NCBI GenBank assembly: GCA_902489665.1
Contig: CABUAT010000002.1
Location: 62,001 to 126,000, forward strand
DNA length: 64,000 bases
Source of the DNA: an uncultured Collinsella sp.
GTDB lineage: Bacteria > Actinomycetota > Coriobacteriia > Coriobacteriales > Coriobacteriaceae
Direction: 5' to 3'
In this document: in pieces, positions 8,986-19,685 of the stretch
How positions within the stretch are numbered: the first letter of the stretch is position 1
Layout: every line of letters starts with the position of its first letter
The notes under the pieces: generated by a model
Databases searched by the model: none
Told to the model about the DNA's origin: nothing
The model's input: the letters and a program-made list of their open reading frames with translations, nothing else
Made by a program: the position numbers and the translations under genes

Positions 8986-9342
8986 CTAGTTCAGACGGCT
9001 CTTGAGCGCGTCGATATGGATGCCGATCTTAAGGCTGGCGGGATCGATCTGGGCGATCTCCTGCAGAGTGAAGGCAACGGAGCTCGAAAGATTGTGGCAG
9101 ACGGACTTCATGTTGACGCCGTTCTCGAGCACGACGTGAAGATCGACCGTAAGGCCGTTCTCGTCGGCGGAGACAAGCACGCCCTTGCGGAGGCGCTGAC
9201 CGGCAAGCAGGCGCACGCTCTCGGCGCCCTGGAGCTGCTCAGCCATACCGACAACGCCATAGCACGTCATCGCGGCATAACCGGCAATATCGGCAATAAC
9301 GTCGTTCGAGACGCTCAGGCTGCCGTTAATGGTCTCAGACAC
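8986..9342 (-). CDS. Asp23/Gls24 family envelope stress response protein
   Basis: A 118-residue Asp23/Gls24 protein (NGSLSVSNDVIADIAGYAA at the start, hydrophobic strand pattern after that). The start is a GTG at 9342-9340 preceded by AAGGAG at 6 nt; the frame continues upstream but without a ribosome-binding site. Family members associate with the membrane and are linked to cell-envelope stress. It is encoded 27 nt before fakA, a standard arrangement. Confidence 0.87.
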   Translation of the reverse strand: MSETINGSLSVSNDVIADIAGYAAMTCYGVVGMAEQLQGAESVRLLAGQRLRKGVLVSADENGLTVDLHVVLENGVNMKSVCHNLSSSVAFTLQEIAQIDPASLKIGIHIDALKSRLN

Positions 9343-9501
9343 AAGAATCTCCTTTTCTTGGTGCTCGCGGCACCATGTCGTGGGAGCAATCATTGCAATA
9401 TTCTACAACGACCGCGGCATGTTGAGGTGGCGGGCCTCGGGATTACATCCTCGACACGAAATGTTGATATGGTAACGTTCGCGAACGGCGATCGCGGCAT
9501 G

Positions 9502-9530
9502 AAAAAACCCGCCGCATAAGCGACGGGTTT
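9502..9530 (-). terminator. Intrinsic terminator after the tRNA-Asn pair
   Basis: On the minus strand AACCCGTCGC, loop TTAT, GCGGCGGGTT form a 10-bp stem (one G-T pair) followed directly by TTTTTTC. It lies 8 nt after the second tRNA-Asn. Confidence 0.9.
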
Positions 9531-9537
9531 TACAACC

Positions 9538-9612
9538 TGGCTCCCCGGGTAGGACTCGAACCTACAACAGCGCGGTTAACAGCCGCGTGCTCTACCATTG
9601 AGCTACCGAGGA
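9538..9612 (-). tRNA. tRNA-Asn (GTT)
   Basis: A complete cloverleaf: acceptor TCCTCGG/CCGGGGA (one T-G pair), D arm GCTC...GAGC, anticodon stem CGCGG/CCGCG with loop CTGTTAA (anticodon GTT), and T arm GTAGG-TTCGAGT-CCTAC. The CCA end is encoded in the DNA. It is identical to the second copy 33 nt away and shares its promoter and terminator. Confidence 0.97.
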
Positions 9613-9645
9613 ATTTAAAGCCCAACAGAAAGGGCTGGAAAATTC

Positions 9646-9720
9646 TGGCTCCCCGGGTAGGACTCGAACCTACAACAGCGCGGTTAACAGCCGCGTGCTC
9701 TACCATTGAGCTACCGAGGA
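9646..9720 (-). tRNA. tRNA-Asn (GTT), promoter-proximal copy
   Basis: Same sequence and fold as the downstream copy, with anticodon GTT and encoded CCA. It lies 30 nt downstream of a near-consensus promoter. Confidence 0.97.
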
Positions 9721-9750
9721 ATAGGTGCGTGCTCTCAAGCAACGAAGTTT

Positions 9751-9778
9751 ATTATACGGACGAATCAGCTCAGGGCAA
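9751..9778 (-). promoter_or_regulatory. Promoter of the tRNA-Asn pair
   Basis: On the minus strand TTGCCC (9778-9773), a 16-nt spacer and a perfect TATAAT (9756-9751). The predicted start is about 20 nt before the first tRNA. Confidence 0.8.
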
Positions 9779-9810
9779 GAACTTTTTTAAGAAATTTTCC
9801 GACCCAGTCA

Positions 9811-9854
9811 TTGGGGACGCTCTTAAACGACTAGTCATTCAAGAACGTCCCCAA
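9811..9854 (+). repeat. Inverted repeat with GGGGACG arms
   Basis: TTGGGGACGcTCTT and AAGAaCGTCCCCAA are inverted copies (13 of 14 positions pair) around a 16-nt loop that contains ACTAGT. It lies between the rpoD terminator and the tRNA promoter. There is no U-run, so it is not a typical terminator. Another GGGACGGGG-containing inverted repeat is at 27403-27469. Confidence 0.6.
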
Positions 9855-9863
9855 CGAATACAT

Positions 9864-9897
9864 GAAAGCGCCCCCAAGCGAATGTGCTTGAGGGCGC
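9864..9897 (-). terminator. Probable rpoD terminator
   Basis: On the minus strand GCGCCCTCAAGC, a 6-nt loop and GCTTGGGGGCGC make a 12-bp stem with one mismatch, followed by TTTC. It lies 12 nt beyond the rpoD stop. The U-run is short. Confidence 0.7.
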
Positions 9898-9908
9898 CTC
9901 TTGCTTGA

Positions 9909-11258
<1,350 letters not shown>

Positions 11259-11368
11259 AGATTCTCCCTTCATAGTCCACAGGACTCAATACTTTAGCAC
11301 ACACATTGACGTCTATACCCAAAAAGAGGACTGGATATAGGCGAGAATACGCTGGTTGACCACAACAT

Positions 11369-13477
11369 CTAGGCTTGTTCGGTGCCCGCGGCCTCCAGGC
11401 CGATCAAACGGAACGGGTCCGCCACGCCGCCGATCGACTTTTGCAGTTCGCGTTGACGTTGCGAATCCTGCGCGGCCTGCACGGTCAGCGCGCGACGGGC
11501 CTCATCATCGAGTGAACGGTCCTGGCGCAGCTTGGCCTGTGCGGCACGCATGCGACGCTTGATGGTGTAGAGCTCAAGCGTATCAAGCATAAACACGATG
11601 TTCGTCTCGGTGGGGTGCTTGCTCGTCGCGGAGATGCGCCCGGCACTCACAAGCGTTGCCGCATCGGGACACACTGAGCGCGCCGCATCCATGCAGGCTG
11701 CAGGATCGGTTCCCGGCGGCGTTGCCAGAACGGCCCATGCGATGGACTCGTGACGCGGGTCAACCCACTCGATGGAGCAGATGCGGTCGGCATACGTGCG
11801 GAACAAGTCGGGGTAGCTCGTGAGCATCGTCAACAGCTCGCGCTCCCCTGCCAAGGACTTGCGCTCTAGATCGGTAAGAACCATCGGCGCCGCCGCAGCC
11901 GGTGCGCCCGAACCATCAGCCACAGGCACAGCGCCCATACCATCAGGCACATCGATTGGCGGCAGATCGTCGACGACCTCCACGGGCGCGGCACCGTAGG
12001 CATCGAGCGGGACGTAGTCGTACGGTTCTTCCTCGACCGGCGTCGCTACTGCCGGCGTCGCGCCCGATGCCCAAGCGCCGCGACCGGCATCGCGAGAACC
12101 CGACGCCCGACCGCCCGCGCTACCGGACCGCTCAGCCTGTGCCCGCTGGCGCTCATAGTTCTGCTCACGACGTCGTTCAGCATCCTCGCGCTTGGCGACA
12201 TCGCGAAACACACGGCCCGAGCTCGCGCGCACGGTCTCCAGGTCCAAACCAAGCAGGTCGGCAATCTGGATAAAGTACGTGTCGATCATATAGCTATCGC
12301 GCAGCGGATAGATAAGCGTCAGCGCATCCTCGAGCGCCTTGGCGCGACCGCCCGGCGTGGTGATATCGCTCGACTCCTGCAGCGAACGGTACACAAAGTC
12401 CATAAGCGGCTCGGCCGCGTCGATGCGCGCCTGCAGCTCCTGGCCGCCGTGCGCCGAAATAAACTCCATAGGGTCGTTGCCGTCGGGCAGCACCACGCAG
12501 CGCAGGTCCATAGAATCCTGCTCGATAAACTGAATCGCACGGCGAGCGGCCTTTTGACCGGCGGCATCGCCGTCGAACATATACACGATGCGCTTAGCAA
12601 AGCGGGTGAGCGTCTTGACGTGATGCTCCGTGAGGGCGGTGCCCAGCGTGGCGACAACATTTTTAATCCCCGCCTCCCAGCAGGCGATGCAATCGGTATA
12701 GCCCTCCACCACGATGGCGGTATCCTGCGCGACGATAAACTCCTTGGCCCAATTAAAACCGTAGAGGTTTCGCTTTTTATGGAACACGCTCGTCTCGGCG
12801 GTGTTGAGATACTTAGGCTGGCCGTCACCCATAATGCGACCGCCAAAGGCAATGTTGTGACCCTGCTCGTCAAAGATGGGGAACATCACGCGGTCGTAAA
12901 AGCGGTCGGCAAGCTGCCCGCGCCCGCGGCTCACGGCAACGTTGGCGTCGATCATCTCCTGCGGGGTAAAACCCGCCTGGGACAGGTGCGACACCAGCGC
13001 GTTACGGCCCGGTGCAAAGCCCAGGCAGTAGCGGCGGCAGACGTCGCCGCCCATGCCGCGGCTGGCAAAGTACTCGCGCGGACGGCCGTCCTTACCGCGC
13101 ATGAGCATGGTGTGGTAGAACTGGGCGGTCTCGGCGCACAGATCGTAGATGCGGGCACGCTTGGTGCCGCGCTCGCGGCGATCTCCGGTGTCATGCAGCT
13201 CAATACCCGCGCGATCGGCCAAGTAACGGATTGACTCGGGAAAGCTCAGGTTCTCGCGCTTCATGATATACGTGAAAACGTCGCCACCCTCGCCGCAGCC
13301 AAAGCAATGCCACACCTGCGTGGCGGGGATAATGTGGAAGGACGGCGTCTTTTCGCCATGGAAGGGGCAGCATCCCCAAAACTCATGGCCGCGGGGCTTG
13401 AGCTCGACCGTTTCCTGCACGATGGCAACCAGGTCAGACGCAGCGCGTACCTGGTCTTTTTCCTCATCGCTAATCAC
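11369..13477 (-). CDS. dnaG: DNA primase
   Basis: A 702-residue DnaG that makes RNA primers at the replication fork. The N-terminal CHC2 zinc finger uses Cys37, His40, Cys58 and Cys61. The RNA polymerase core follows, with the TOPRIM motif VVEGYTDCIACWEAG near residue 240. A low-complexity Arg/Gly/Ala linker at about 430-480 leads to the C-terminal DnaB-interaction region. It overlaps the start-proximal gene ribF by 8 nt, so ribF-dnaG-rpoD form a transcriptional series. Confidence 0.96.
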   Translation of the reverse strand: MISDEEKDQVRAASDLVAIVQETVELKPRGHEFWGCCPFHGEKTPSFHIIPATQVWHCFGCGEGGDVFTYIMKRENLSFPESIRYLADRAGIELHDTGDRRERGTKRARIYDLCAETAQFYHTMLMRGKDGRPREYFASRGMGGDVCRRYCLGFAPGRNALVSHLSQAGFTPQEMIDANVAVSRGRGQLADRFYDRVMFPIFDEQGHNIAFGGRIMGDGQPKYLNTAETSVFHKKRNLYGFNWAKEFIVAQDTAIVVEGYTDCIACWEAGIKNVVATLGTALTEHHVKTLTRFAKRIVYMFDGDAAGQKAARRAIQFIEQDSMDLRCVVLPDGNDPMEFISAHGGQELQARIDAAEPLMDFVYRSLQESSDITTPGGRAKALEDALTLIYPLRDSYMIDTYFIQIADLLGLDLETVRASSGRVFRDVAKREDAERRREQNYERQRAQAERSGSAGGRASGSRDAGRGAWASGATPAVATPVEEEPYDYVPLDAYGAAPVEVVDDLPPIDVPDGMGAVPVADGSGAPAAAAPMVLTDLERKSLAGERELLTMLTSYPDLFRTYADRICSIEWVDPRHESIAWAVLATPPGTDPAACMDAARSVCPDAATLVSAGRISATSKHPTETNIVFMLDTLELYTIKRRMRAAQAKLRQDRSLDDEARRALTVQAAQDSQRQRELQKSIGGVADPFRLIGLEAAGTEQA

Positions 13478-14477
13478 GGATGCTCACCCCCTGCTTGCCC
13501 AAGTTGTGACGAATGTCCTCGATATTACCCTCGACGGTCGCGATCAACTCATCCAGCGAATCGAACACACGCGAGGGACGCAGCCAGCGCGTAAACGCCA
13601 GCGAAACGAAAGCGCCGTACAGGTCGCCCGTATAACCAATTAAGTTGGCCTCGAGATGCGCCGAAGCGGCATCGTCGGCATACGTCGGCGGCAGTCCGAC
13701 GTTAACGGCAGCGGGCCACACGATGTCATTGACCAGCACCAGACCCTCATACACGCCATCGGCTGGCACCTGAATGCCGTCGGGAACCTGCAAGTTTGCC
13801 GTGGGAAAGCCCATGCCAGAACCCTCGTGACGGCCGCGAGTAACACCGCCGCGCACCATATACGGGCGGCCGAGCAACTCAGCAGCAAGCTCCACATGGC
13901 CCTGTCCCAGCTCATGACGAATGCGGGTGGCGCAAATGGCCTCACCGCCCTCGCAAAGCAGGTCGTGACCATACACGTCAACACCGTGCTCGGAACCCCA
14001 GGCGCGCATCTCGGCAACACCAGAAGCACCGCCACGACCCAGCCTAAAGTCACAGCCAACGCGAATCGATCGAATGTCGACCAGACGGGACACCAGCGAG
14101 AGAAAAGCAACATGGTCAAGCGCCGCAACCTCAGGCGTAAAGGGAACGGCCACCACCGCATCGACCCCGGTTTGAGCCAGGGCATGCAGACGGTCGGCCG
14201 TCGTCATCAATTTTTGAGCGGGCGAAGGGCTCACCACAACGTCCGGGTCGGGATCGAAGGTAACCACGACCGCCTTACAGCCATGGGTACGGGCATCACG
14301 GACAAGCGCTTCGATGAGTTCCTGGTGTCCACGGTGAACGCCGTCGAACACGCCGATAGCAATCGATGCGGCACCCAAGTGCTCACACTCATCAAACGTA
14401 TCGGCAGTAACGATGCGAGCCTCGTCCGACTCGCCCGCGAAAAAGACACGCGCGAGCTCGCGAGCGGACAACATCAT
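13470..14477 (-). CDS. ribF: Bifunctional riboflavin kinase/FMN adenylyltransferase
   Basis: A 335-residue RibF that turns riboflavin into FMN and FAD. The N-terminal FAD synthetase domain has GVFDGVHRGHQ near residues 42-52 and the C-terminal kinase domain has GRHEGSGMGFPTANL near 221-235. It overlaps truB by 4 nt and dnaG by 8 nt, so it is translated within the same operon. Confidence 0.95.
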   Translation of the reverse strand: MMLSARELARVFFAGESDEARIVTADTFDECEHLGAASIAIGVFDGVHRGHQELIEALVRDARTHGCKAVVVTFDPDPDVVVSPSPAQKLMTTADRLHALAQTGVDAVVAVPFTPEVAALDHVAFLSLVSRLVDIRSIRVGCDFRLGRGGASGVAEMRAWGSEHGVDVYGHDLLCEGGEAICATRIRHELGQGHVELAAELLGRPYMVRGGVTRGRHEGSGMGFPTANLQVPDGIQVPADGVYEGLVLVNDIVWPAAVNVGLPPTYADDAASAHLEANLIGYTGDLYGAFVSLAFTRWLRPSRVFDSLDELIATVEGNIEDIRHNLGKQGVSIRD

Positions 14478-15406
14478 CGAACACCGCCGATTGCATGCGG
14501 AAACACGTGCTCCATAACAAAGCGGCCACTCTCAATGCGGGCGAGCGCCTTGAGTCCCCCATCGAGCACCAGCGCAAACGGCGCCTTCGAGGCATCGAAA
14601 TCGACAAGCGCACGCTCAACGGGAATGCGTCGACCGCAGAGCAGATCGTCGGCAAGATTGCCCGGCAAGTCAACACGCGTGGCGCCCAGGGCCGCAATGG
14701 GATCCAGGGCAAAGCCAGCCGCGGACTCGGGAGAAAGCTCCTCGACCGCATGACAAGCGCCAATGGAAACAACACCGGAGGCCGTGCGGCGCAGCGCGGA
14801 AATATGCGCGGCGCTATCGCAAGCACGGCCCAGGTCGCGAGCGAGCGCACGGATATAGGTGCCCTTGCTCACTGAGAACGCCACGGTCCACACACACGTA
14901 TCACCCTCGCCGCCCACGGCGATCAGGTCGGCGGCATAGACCTCGACGGGGCGCGGAGGTAGGTCCACCACATTGCCCTCGCGAGCAGACTTGTAGGCGC
15001 GAACGCCATTGACCGAGATAGCCGAAAACGCCGGCGGCACCTGCATCTGCGGACCCAGCATGGCGGCCAAGTGCTCACGGGCATAGGCAGGATCGCGGAG
15101 CTCGTTGGCAACAGCCACCGTGCGGACGGCCTCGCCCTCCGCGTCATCGGTATTGGTCTCGGCGCCAAACGAAATGTCGGCGACATAGCTTTTGGTATCG
15201 AGGGTAAGCATGCCCAGCAGACGGGTGGCCTGGCCCACGCCCACCACCATGACACCGGATGCCATGGGGTCAAGCGTACCGGCATGGCCAACGCGCCGCT
15301 CATGGAGGGCGCGTCGGCATTGCGAAACCACGTCATGGGACGTGCAGCCCACCGGCTTATCGACGGCGAGTAGCATATTCAATTGAGAAGGCGTTCGACG
15401 AGCCAT
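14474..15406 (-). CDS. truB: tRNA pseudouridine(55) synthase
   Basis: A 310-residue TruB that makes pseudouridine 55 in the tRNA T loop. The catalytic aspartate is Asp46 in GTLDPMASGVMVV. The family start (LLAVDKPVGCTSHDVV) is clear. It lies 15 nt after nrnA and overlaps ribF by 4 nt. Confidence 0.95.
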   Translation of the reverse strand: MARRTPSQLNMLLAVDKPVGCTSHDVVSQCRRALHERRVGHAGTLDPMASGVMVVGVGQATRLLGMLTLDTKSYVADISFGAETNTDDAEGEAVRTVAVANELRDPAYAREHLAAMLGPQMQVPPAFSAISVNGVRAYKSAREGNVVDLPPRPVEVYAADLIAVGGEGDTCVWTVAFSVSKGTYIRALARDLGRACDSAAHISALRRTASGVVSIGACHAVEELSPESAAGFALDPIAALGATRVDLPGNLADDLLCGRRIPVERALVDFDASKAPFALVLDGGLKALARIESGRFVMEHVFPHAIGGVR

Positions 15407-15421
15407 GTACCATCCAATTAG

Positions 15422-16465
15422 TTAGAGCTCGACGGTCACCGAAGCGGGATCCTCCCCCACCAGCTCGGCCAGCATGGGAAGTGCCACGGCGAGCGTCTCG
15501 CGAATCGTTCCGTTGTTGGAAAAGCCGGCGGCGGCATGATGCCCGCCACCGCCAAAGTTGGCAGCAATCTCGGACACATCGAGGTCGCCCTTGGAGCGCA
15601 GGTTGCCACGCACCTTGGTATCGCCCTCAATGCCCTTTAAGAACATGCAGACCTCGACGCCCATCACCGAACGCACCACATCGACCAGGCCGTCGCACTC
15701 GTCCGAGGTGACGCCGCAGGCCTCAAGGTCGCTCTGGTAGGCATAGCTATACGCCACGCGCCCATGCGCGACCGTCTTAATGCGACCCATGACAATGGAC
15801 TTGAGGTGCAAAAACTCAACGCGCATGCTCTGATAAACCTCGAGCGCAACGCGCGCCGGGTCGGCACCGTGGCCAACCAGACGCGAGGCCGCATGGAATG
15901 CGGCGGCATCGGCGTTTTGGTACTGGAAACGACCGGTATCGGTAACCAAGCCACACAGCAGACAGGTCGCAACGCCATCACGTGCGACAATGCCACAATT
16001 GTCCAAGAAGCGGTCGATGATCATAGCGCAGGCTGCAGCTTCGACGCGCCTCAGACTGAGCTCGGCAAACTCCTCGCGCGCCGGATGATGATCGAAGCAC
16101 ACCACATGCTTGGAGCGACGAAGCACCTCGGCAGAATTATTGAGGCGCTCGACGACCGGTACGTCCACCGAGATGAACAGGTCAGGATTGCCGGCGTACG
16201 CAGATGCCGGCACCAGGCGATCGGAGCCTTCCATAAAGCGGTAGATACGCGGAACCGGGTCATCGTCTGCCAGCAGCAGCGCAATGTCCTTGTTGGGGAA
16301 AAACTTCATGAGCGAAAGGCCCAGACCCAATACGGAGCCCAAGGCGTCGCCATCGGGAGAAGTATGTCCCGAAATCGCAATGGAGGACGCACCCTCGATG
16401 AGCTCGAGGATGCGTCGCTGAATATCTGCAGACTCGCACGAGGCGAGGTCGGCGGAATTAGTCAT
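15422..16465 (-). CDS. nrnA: DHH-family oligoribonuclease/pAp phosphatase NrnA
   Basis: A 347-residue DHH/DHHA1 phosphoesterase. It has the metal-binding HTSPDGDALGS motif near residue 35, a DHH motif (FDHHPAREEF) near 124, and GGGGHHAAAG in the C-terminal DHHA1 domain. NrnA degrades short oligonucleotides and dephosphorylates pAp. It overlaps rbfA by 8 nt, a common rbfA-nrnA-truB order in Gram-positives. Confidence 0.92.
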   Translation of the reverse strand: MTNSADLASCESADIQRRILELIEGASSIAISGHTSPDGDALGSVLGLGLSLMKFFPNKDIALLLADDDPVPRIYRFMEGSDRLVPASAYAGNPDLFISVDVPVVERLNNSAEVLRRSKHVVCFDHHPAREEFAELSLRRVEAAACAMIIDRFLDNCGIVARDGVATCLLCGLVTDTGRFQYQNADAAAFHAASRLVGHGADPARVALEVYQSMRVEFLHLKSIVMGRIKTVAHGRVAYSYAYQSDLEACGVTSDECDGLVDVVRSVMGVEVCMFLKGIEGDTKVRGNLRSKGDLDVSEIAANFGGGGHHAAAGFSNNGTIRETLAVALPMLAELVGEDPASVTVEL

Positions 16466-16868
16466 CTAAAGCTGCCTCCTGGGCGGCATCCGCTATCGGA
16501 TAGCCGTCCTCGTCCTTTTCGATCGCAAGCGTGGCGGGAACGTTTTCCAGCGCACGCGTGATGCGCTCGGCCTCATCGGTCGAGCGATCGATGCGAAAAT
16601 CGAGCTCGGGCGTAACACGCCAATCGAGCGAGCGGGCCAACAGGCTACGGATGCGGCCCTTGGCGCTGGCGAGCGCCTCCATGACCTCGTCGTAGCGGCT
16701 CGCGTCGCACGACACGTACACGCGCGCGAACGAACGGTCCACCGCAACCTCGACCGCGGTCAAGGTGACCAGGTCGAGACGCGGATCGGAAACCTCAAAG
16801 AGCAGGATATAACCGAGCTTCTCGCGAAGCTGCTCGCCCAGACGGCGGGTTGCCTGCGTTTGCTTCAT
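16458..16868 (-). CDS. rbfA: 30S ribosome-binding factor A
   Basis: A 136-residue RbfA (KH-like fold) with LREKLGYILLFEVSDPRLDLVTLTAVEV and the FARVYVSC strand. It helps mature 16S rRNA at its 5' end and in cold growth. It lies 11 nt after infB and overlaps nrnA. Confidence 0.93.
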   Translation of the reverse strand: MKQTQATRRLGEQLREKLGYILLFEVSDPRLDLVTLTAVEVAVDRSFARVYVSCDASRYDEVMEALASAKGRIRSLLARSLDWRVTPELDFRIDRSTDEAERITRALENVPATLAIEKDEDGYPIADAAQEAALDD

Positions 16869-16879
16869 AGCGCTACCCC

Positions 16880-19594
16880 CTACTCGGTACGGGCAACCTG
16901 GTCGATGCGGTAGCCCTCAATGGTGTCGCCAGGCTTGATGTCCTGGAAGTTCTCCAGGCCAATACCGCCCTCGGAGCCGCTCTTGAGGCTCTTGGCCTCG
17001 TCCTTGTAGTGGCGCATCGAGGCGATTTTACCGTTGAAGACCACGATGCCGTCGCGCACCAGGCGCACAGAATCGGTCGCGGCAATCTCGCCCTCTTCGA
17101 CGCGGACACCGGCGGCGATACCGACCTTGGGCACCTTGAAGGTGTCCAGAACGGTCGCAGTACCCGTGGAGACCTCGACCTCGGTGGGCTTGAGCATGCC
17201 GATGCGGGCAGCATCGAGGTCCTCGAGGCACTTGTAGATGACGTCGTAGCAACGGATCTCGACGCCCTCGCGCTCGGCGGCGGAGCGGGCCTTGCCGTCG
17301 GGACGGACGCCAAAGCCGATGATGATGGCGTTGGAGGCGTCGGCCAGGACCACGTCGGTCTCGTTGATGGCACCAACGGCGGAGTGGATCGTGTTGATGC
17401 GCACCTCGGACTGATCCATCTTGTCGAGGGAGTCCTGAAGGGCCTCGATGGAACCCTGGACGTCGGCCTTGATGATCAGGTTGAGCTCCTTGACCTCGGC
17501 GTCGGCGATAGTCTCGAAGAGGTTCTCGAGCGTCACGTGCTTGACGCGGCTCTGCTCCTCGATACGGGCCTTGAGCGAACGCTCGTCGGCCAGCGCACGT
17601 GCCTCGCGCTCGTCCTCGAACACGCGGAACTCATCGCCGGCGTTGGGGACGGACTGCAGGCCCAAGATCTCGACGGCGTCGGAAGGACCGGCCTCGGTGA
17701 CGGCGTTGCCCTTGGGGTCGAGCATGGCGCGGACGCGGCCGTAGGTGAGGCCGGCGACCAGCGTGTCGCCCACGTGCAGGGTACCGCGGGTCACGAGCAC
17801 GGTGGCAACCGAGCCGCGGCCCTTGTCGAGCTTAGCCTCGAGGACGTTGCCCGAAGCAAAGGTATCAGGGTTGGCCTTGAGCTCGAGCACGTCGGCCTGG
17901 AGCAGCACGGTCTCGAGCAGGTCATCGATACCGATCTTCTGCTTGGCCGAGATGTTGACGAACATGTTCTGTCCGCCCCACTCCTCGGGGATGATGCCGT
18001 ACTCGGTGAGCTCCTGGCGCACGCGGTCGGGGTTGGCACCCGGCTTATCGATCTTGTTGACGGCGACGACGATGGGAACGCCGGCAGCCTTGGCGTGGTT
18101 GATCGACTCGATGGTCTGGGGCATGACGCCGTCGTCGGCAGCCACGATCAGGATGACGATGTCGGTCACCTTGGCGCCGCGGGCACGCATGGCCGTAAAG
18201 GTGGCGTGACCGGGGGTATCGATGAAGGTGATCTTACGGTCGTTGATCATGACCTGCGAAGCGCCGATGGCCTGGGTAATGCCGCCCGCCTCGCCGGCAG
18301 CGACGCCGGTGTGACGGATGGCGTCGAGCAGGCTCGTCTTGCCGTGGTCGACGTGACCCATGACGGTGACGACCGGGGCACGCGGTTTAAGATCGGCGGG
18401 GTCGTCGTAGAACGAGAAGGTGTTCTCCTCCTCGGGGGTGATGATCTTGATCTGGCGACCCAGGTCGTCGGCAACGAGCTCGACGAGGTCATCGGACATG
18501 GACTGCGTCATGGTAAGCGGCGTGCCCAGCAGGAACAGGCGCTTGATGATGTCGTTGGCCGGAACGGTGAGCGCCTCGGCGAGCTCCTGGACGGTAACGC
18601 CCTGGGAGACCTTGATGGCGTCGAGGTCCTCGGGGTTCACGCCCTGGGCCAGCGCCTCCTCAATCTTGCGCTCTTCCTGAGCCTTTGCGGCCTCGCGCTC
18701 GCGCTTCTCCTTGCGCTTTTTGCGGCGACCAGTGGACTCGCGAGAGGCCTCCTCGACGGCGGCACGAGCCTCCTCGAGCACCTTCTCGCGGCTGTACTCC
18801 TCGGCCTCGCGAGCCATGCGGCTGTAGTGGTCCTCTTCGTTGTTGTGACCGCCCTTGCGCTTCTTGCCCTTGCCCTGCTTATCGGGGTTGGGGAAGTCCA
18901 TGCCGGCAGCGACGTTGTTGCTGGCGTTGGTGCGATGGCTGTGGGGACGGCTCTCGGATGCGTTGCGCTCGGAGTTGCTGTCGGAGGCGTTGCGATCGTT
19001 ACGACGGCCGCCGCGACGGTCGTTGTTGCCGCCACGACGGTTGCCGCGCTCGGCAGCGCGCTCAGCCTTGGCCTTCTCCTCAGCGTCCTTCTTCTCCTTG
19101 AGCACGGTCTCCTGTGCGGCGATCTGGTCGAGCAGAGAGCGGAAACGCGAACCGGAGTCGGAAGCGGGAACGGCGCGGCGCTGGGCCTCGCGGGCAGCCT
19201 CCTCCTTCTCGCGGGCAAGGCGCTCCTGCTCGGCCTTCTTCTTAGCCTCGGCCTCGGCGCGGGCGGCCTCCTCGGCAGCCTGGGCAGCGGCGAACTGGCG
19301 GCGCTCCTCCTCGCGTGCCTTCTCGGCGGCGATGCGCTCGCGCTCTGCCTCGGCAGCGCGTGCTGCCTCCTCGGCGGCAGCGGCCTGCTCCTCGGCCAGC
19401 TTGGCGGCCTCGACTTCCTGGGCGCGGGCCTCAATCACCGAGGCGAGCTGCTTGCGGACCATGGCGACGTATGCGTCCTCCAGAGCGGAGGAAGCGGACT
19501 TAGCGGGAATCTTCATTTCGGCGAGATGACCCATCAGTTCCTTGGAGGTCATGCCGAACTCTTTGGCCAGGGTGGACACACGGACTTTTGCCAT
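16880..19594 (-). CDS. infB: Translation initiation factor IF-2
   Basis: A 904-residue IF-2. It has an IF2_N module at 1-52, a long charged Ala/Glu/Lys/Arg coiled-coil region at about 60-320, then the second IF2_N module and the GTPase domain (GHVDHGKTSLLDA at about 411, DTPGHATF, NKIDKPG near 511), and domains II-IV to the end. It brings initiator tRNA to the 30S subunit. It is 91 nt downstream of nusA with no ylxR or rplGA-like gene between, unlike many Gram-positives. Confidence 0.97.
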   Translation of the reverse strand: MAKVRVSTLAKEFGMTSKELMGHLAEMKIPAKSASSALEDAYVAMVRKQLASVIEARAQEVEAAKLAEEQAAAAEEAARAAEAERERIAAEKAREEERRQFAAAQAAEEAARAEAEAKKKAEQERLAREKEEAAREAQRRAVPASDSGSRFRSLLDQIAAQETVLKEKKDAEEKAKAERAAERGNRRGGNNDRRGGRRNDRNASDSNSERNASESRPHSHRTNASNNVAAGMDFPNPDKQGKGKKRKGGHNNEEDHYSRMAREAEEYSREKVLEEARAAVEEASRESTGRRKKRKEKREREAAKAQEERKIEEALAQGVNPEDLDAIKVSQGVTVQELAEALTVPANDIIKRLFLLGTPLTMTQSMSDDLVELVADDLGRQIKIITPEEENTFSFYDDPADLKPRAPVVTVMGHVDHGKTSLLDAIRHTGVAAGEAGGITQAIGASQVMINDRKITFIDTPGHATFTAMRARGAKVTDIVILIVAADDGVMPQTIESINHAKAAGVPIVVAVNKIDKPGANPDRVRQELTEYGIIPEEWGGQNMFVNISAKQKIGIDDLLETVLLQADVLELKANPDTFASGNVLEAKLDKGRGSVATVLVTRGTLHVGDTLVAGLTYGRVRAMLDPKGNAVTEAGPSDAVEILGLQSVPNAGDEFRVFEDEREARALADERSLKARIEEQSRVKHVTLENLFETIADAEVKELNLIIKADVQGSIEALQDSLDKMDQSEVRINTIHSAVGAINETDVVLADASNAIIIGFGVRPDGKARSAAEREGVEIRCYDVIYKCLEDLDAARIGMLKPTEVEVSTGTATVLDTFKVPKVGIAAGVRVEEGEIAATDSVRLVRDGIVVFNGKIASMRHYKDEAKSLKSGSEGGIGLENFQDIKPGDTIEGYRIDQVARTE

Positions 19595-19685
19595 ATGACT
19601 TCACCTACCCTTTCTGGCACCTTGGGTGCCTAGAGACTGAACGAGCGTGGGAGACGCGCCGGGACCCACCCGGCGCGACCGCGCG

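Noticed and set aside
9538..9720. Near-identical direct repeats, CRISPR-like at first sight
   Set aside because: They fold as two complete tRNA-Asn genes.
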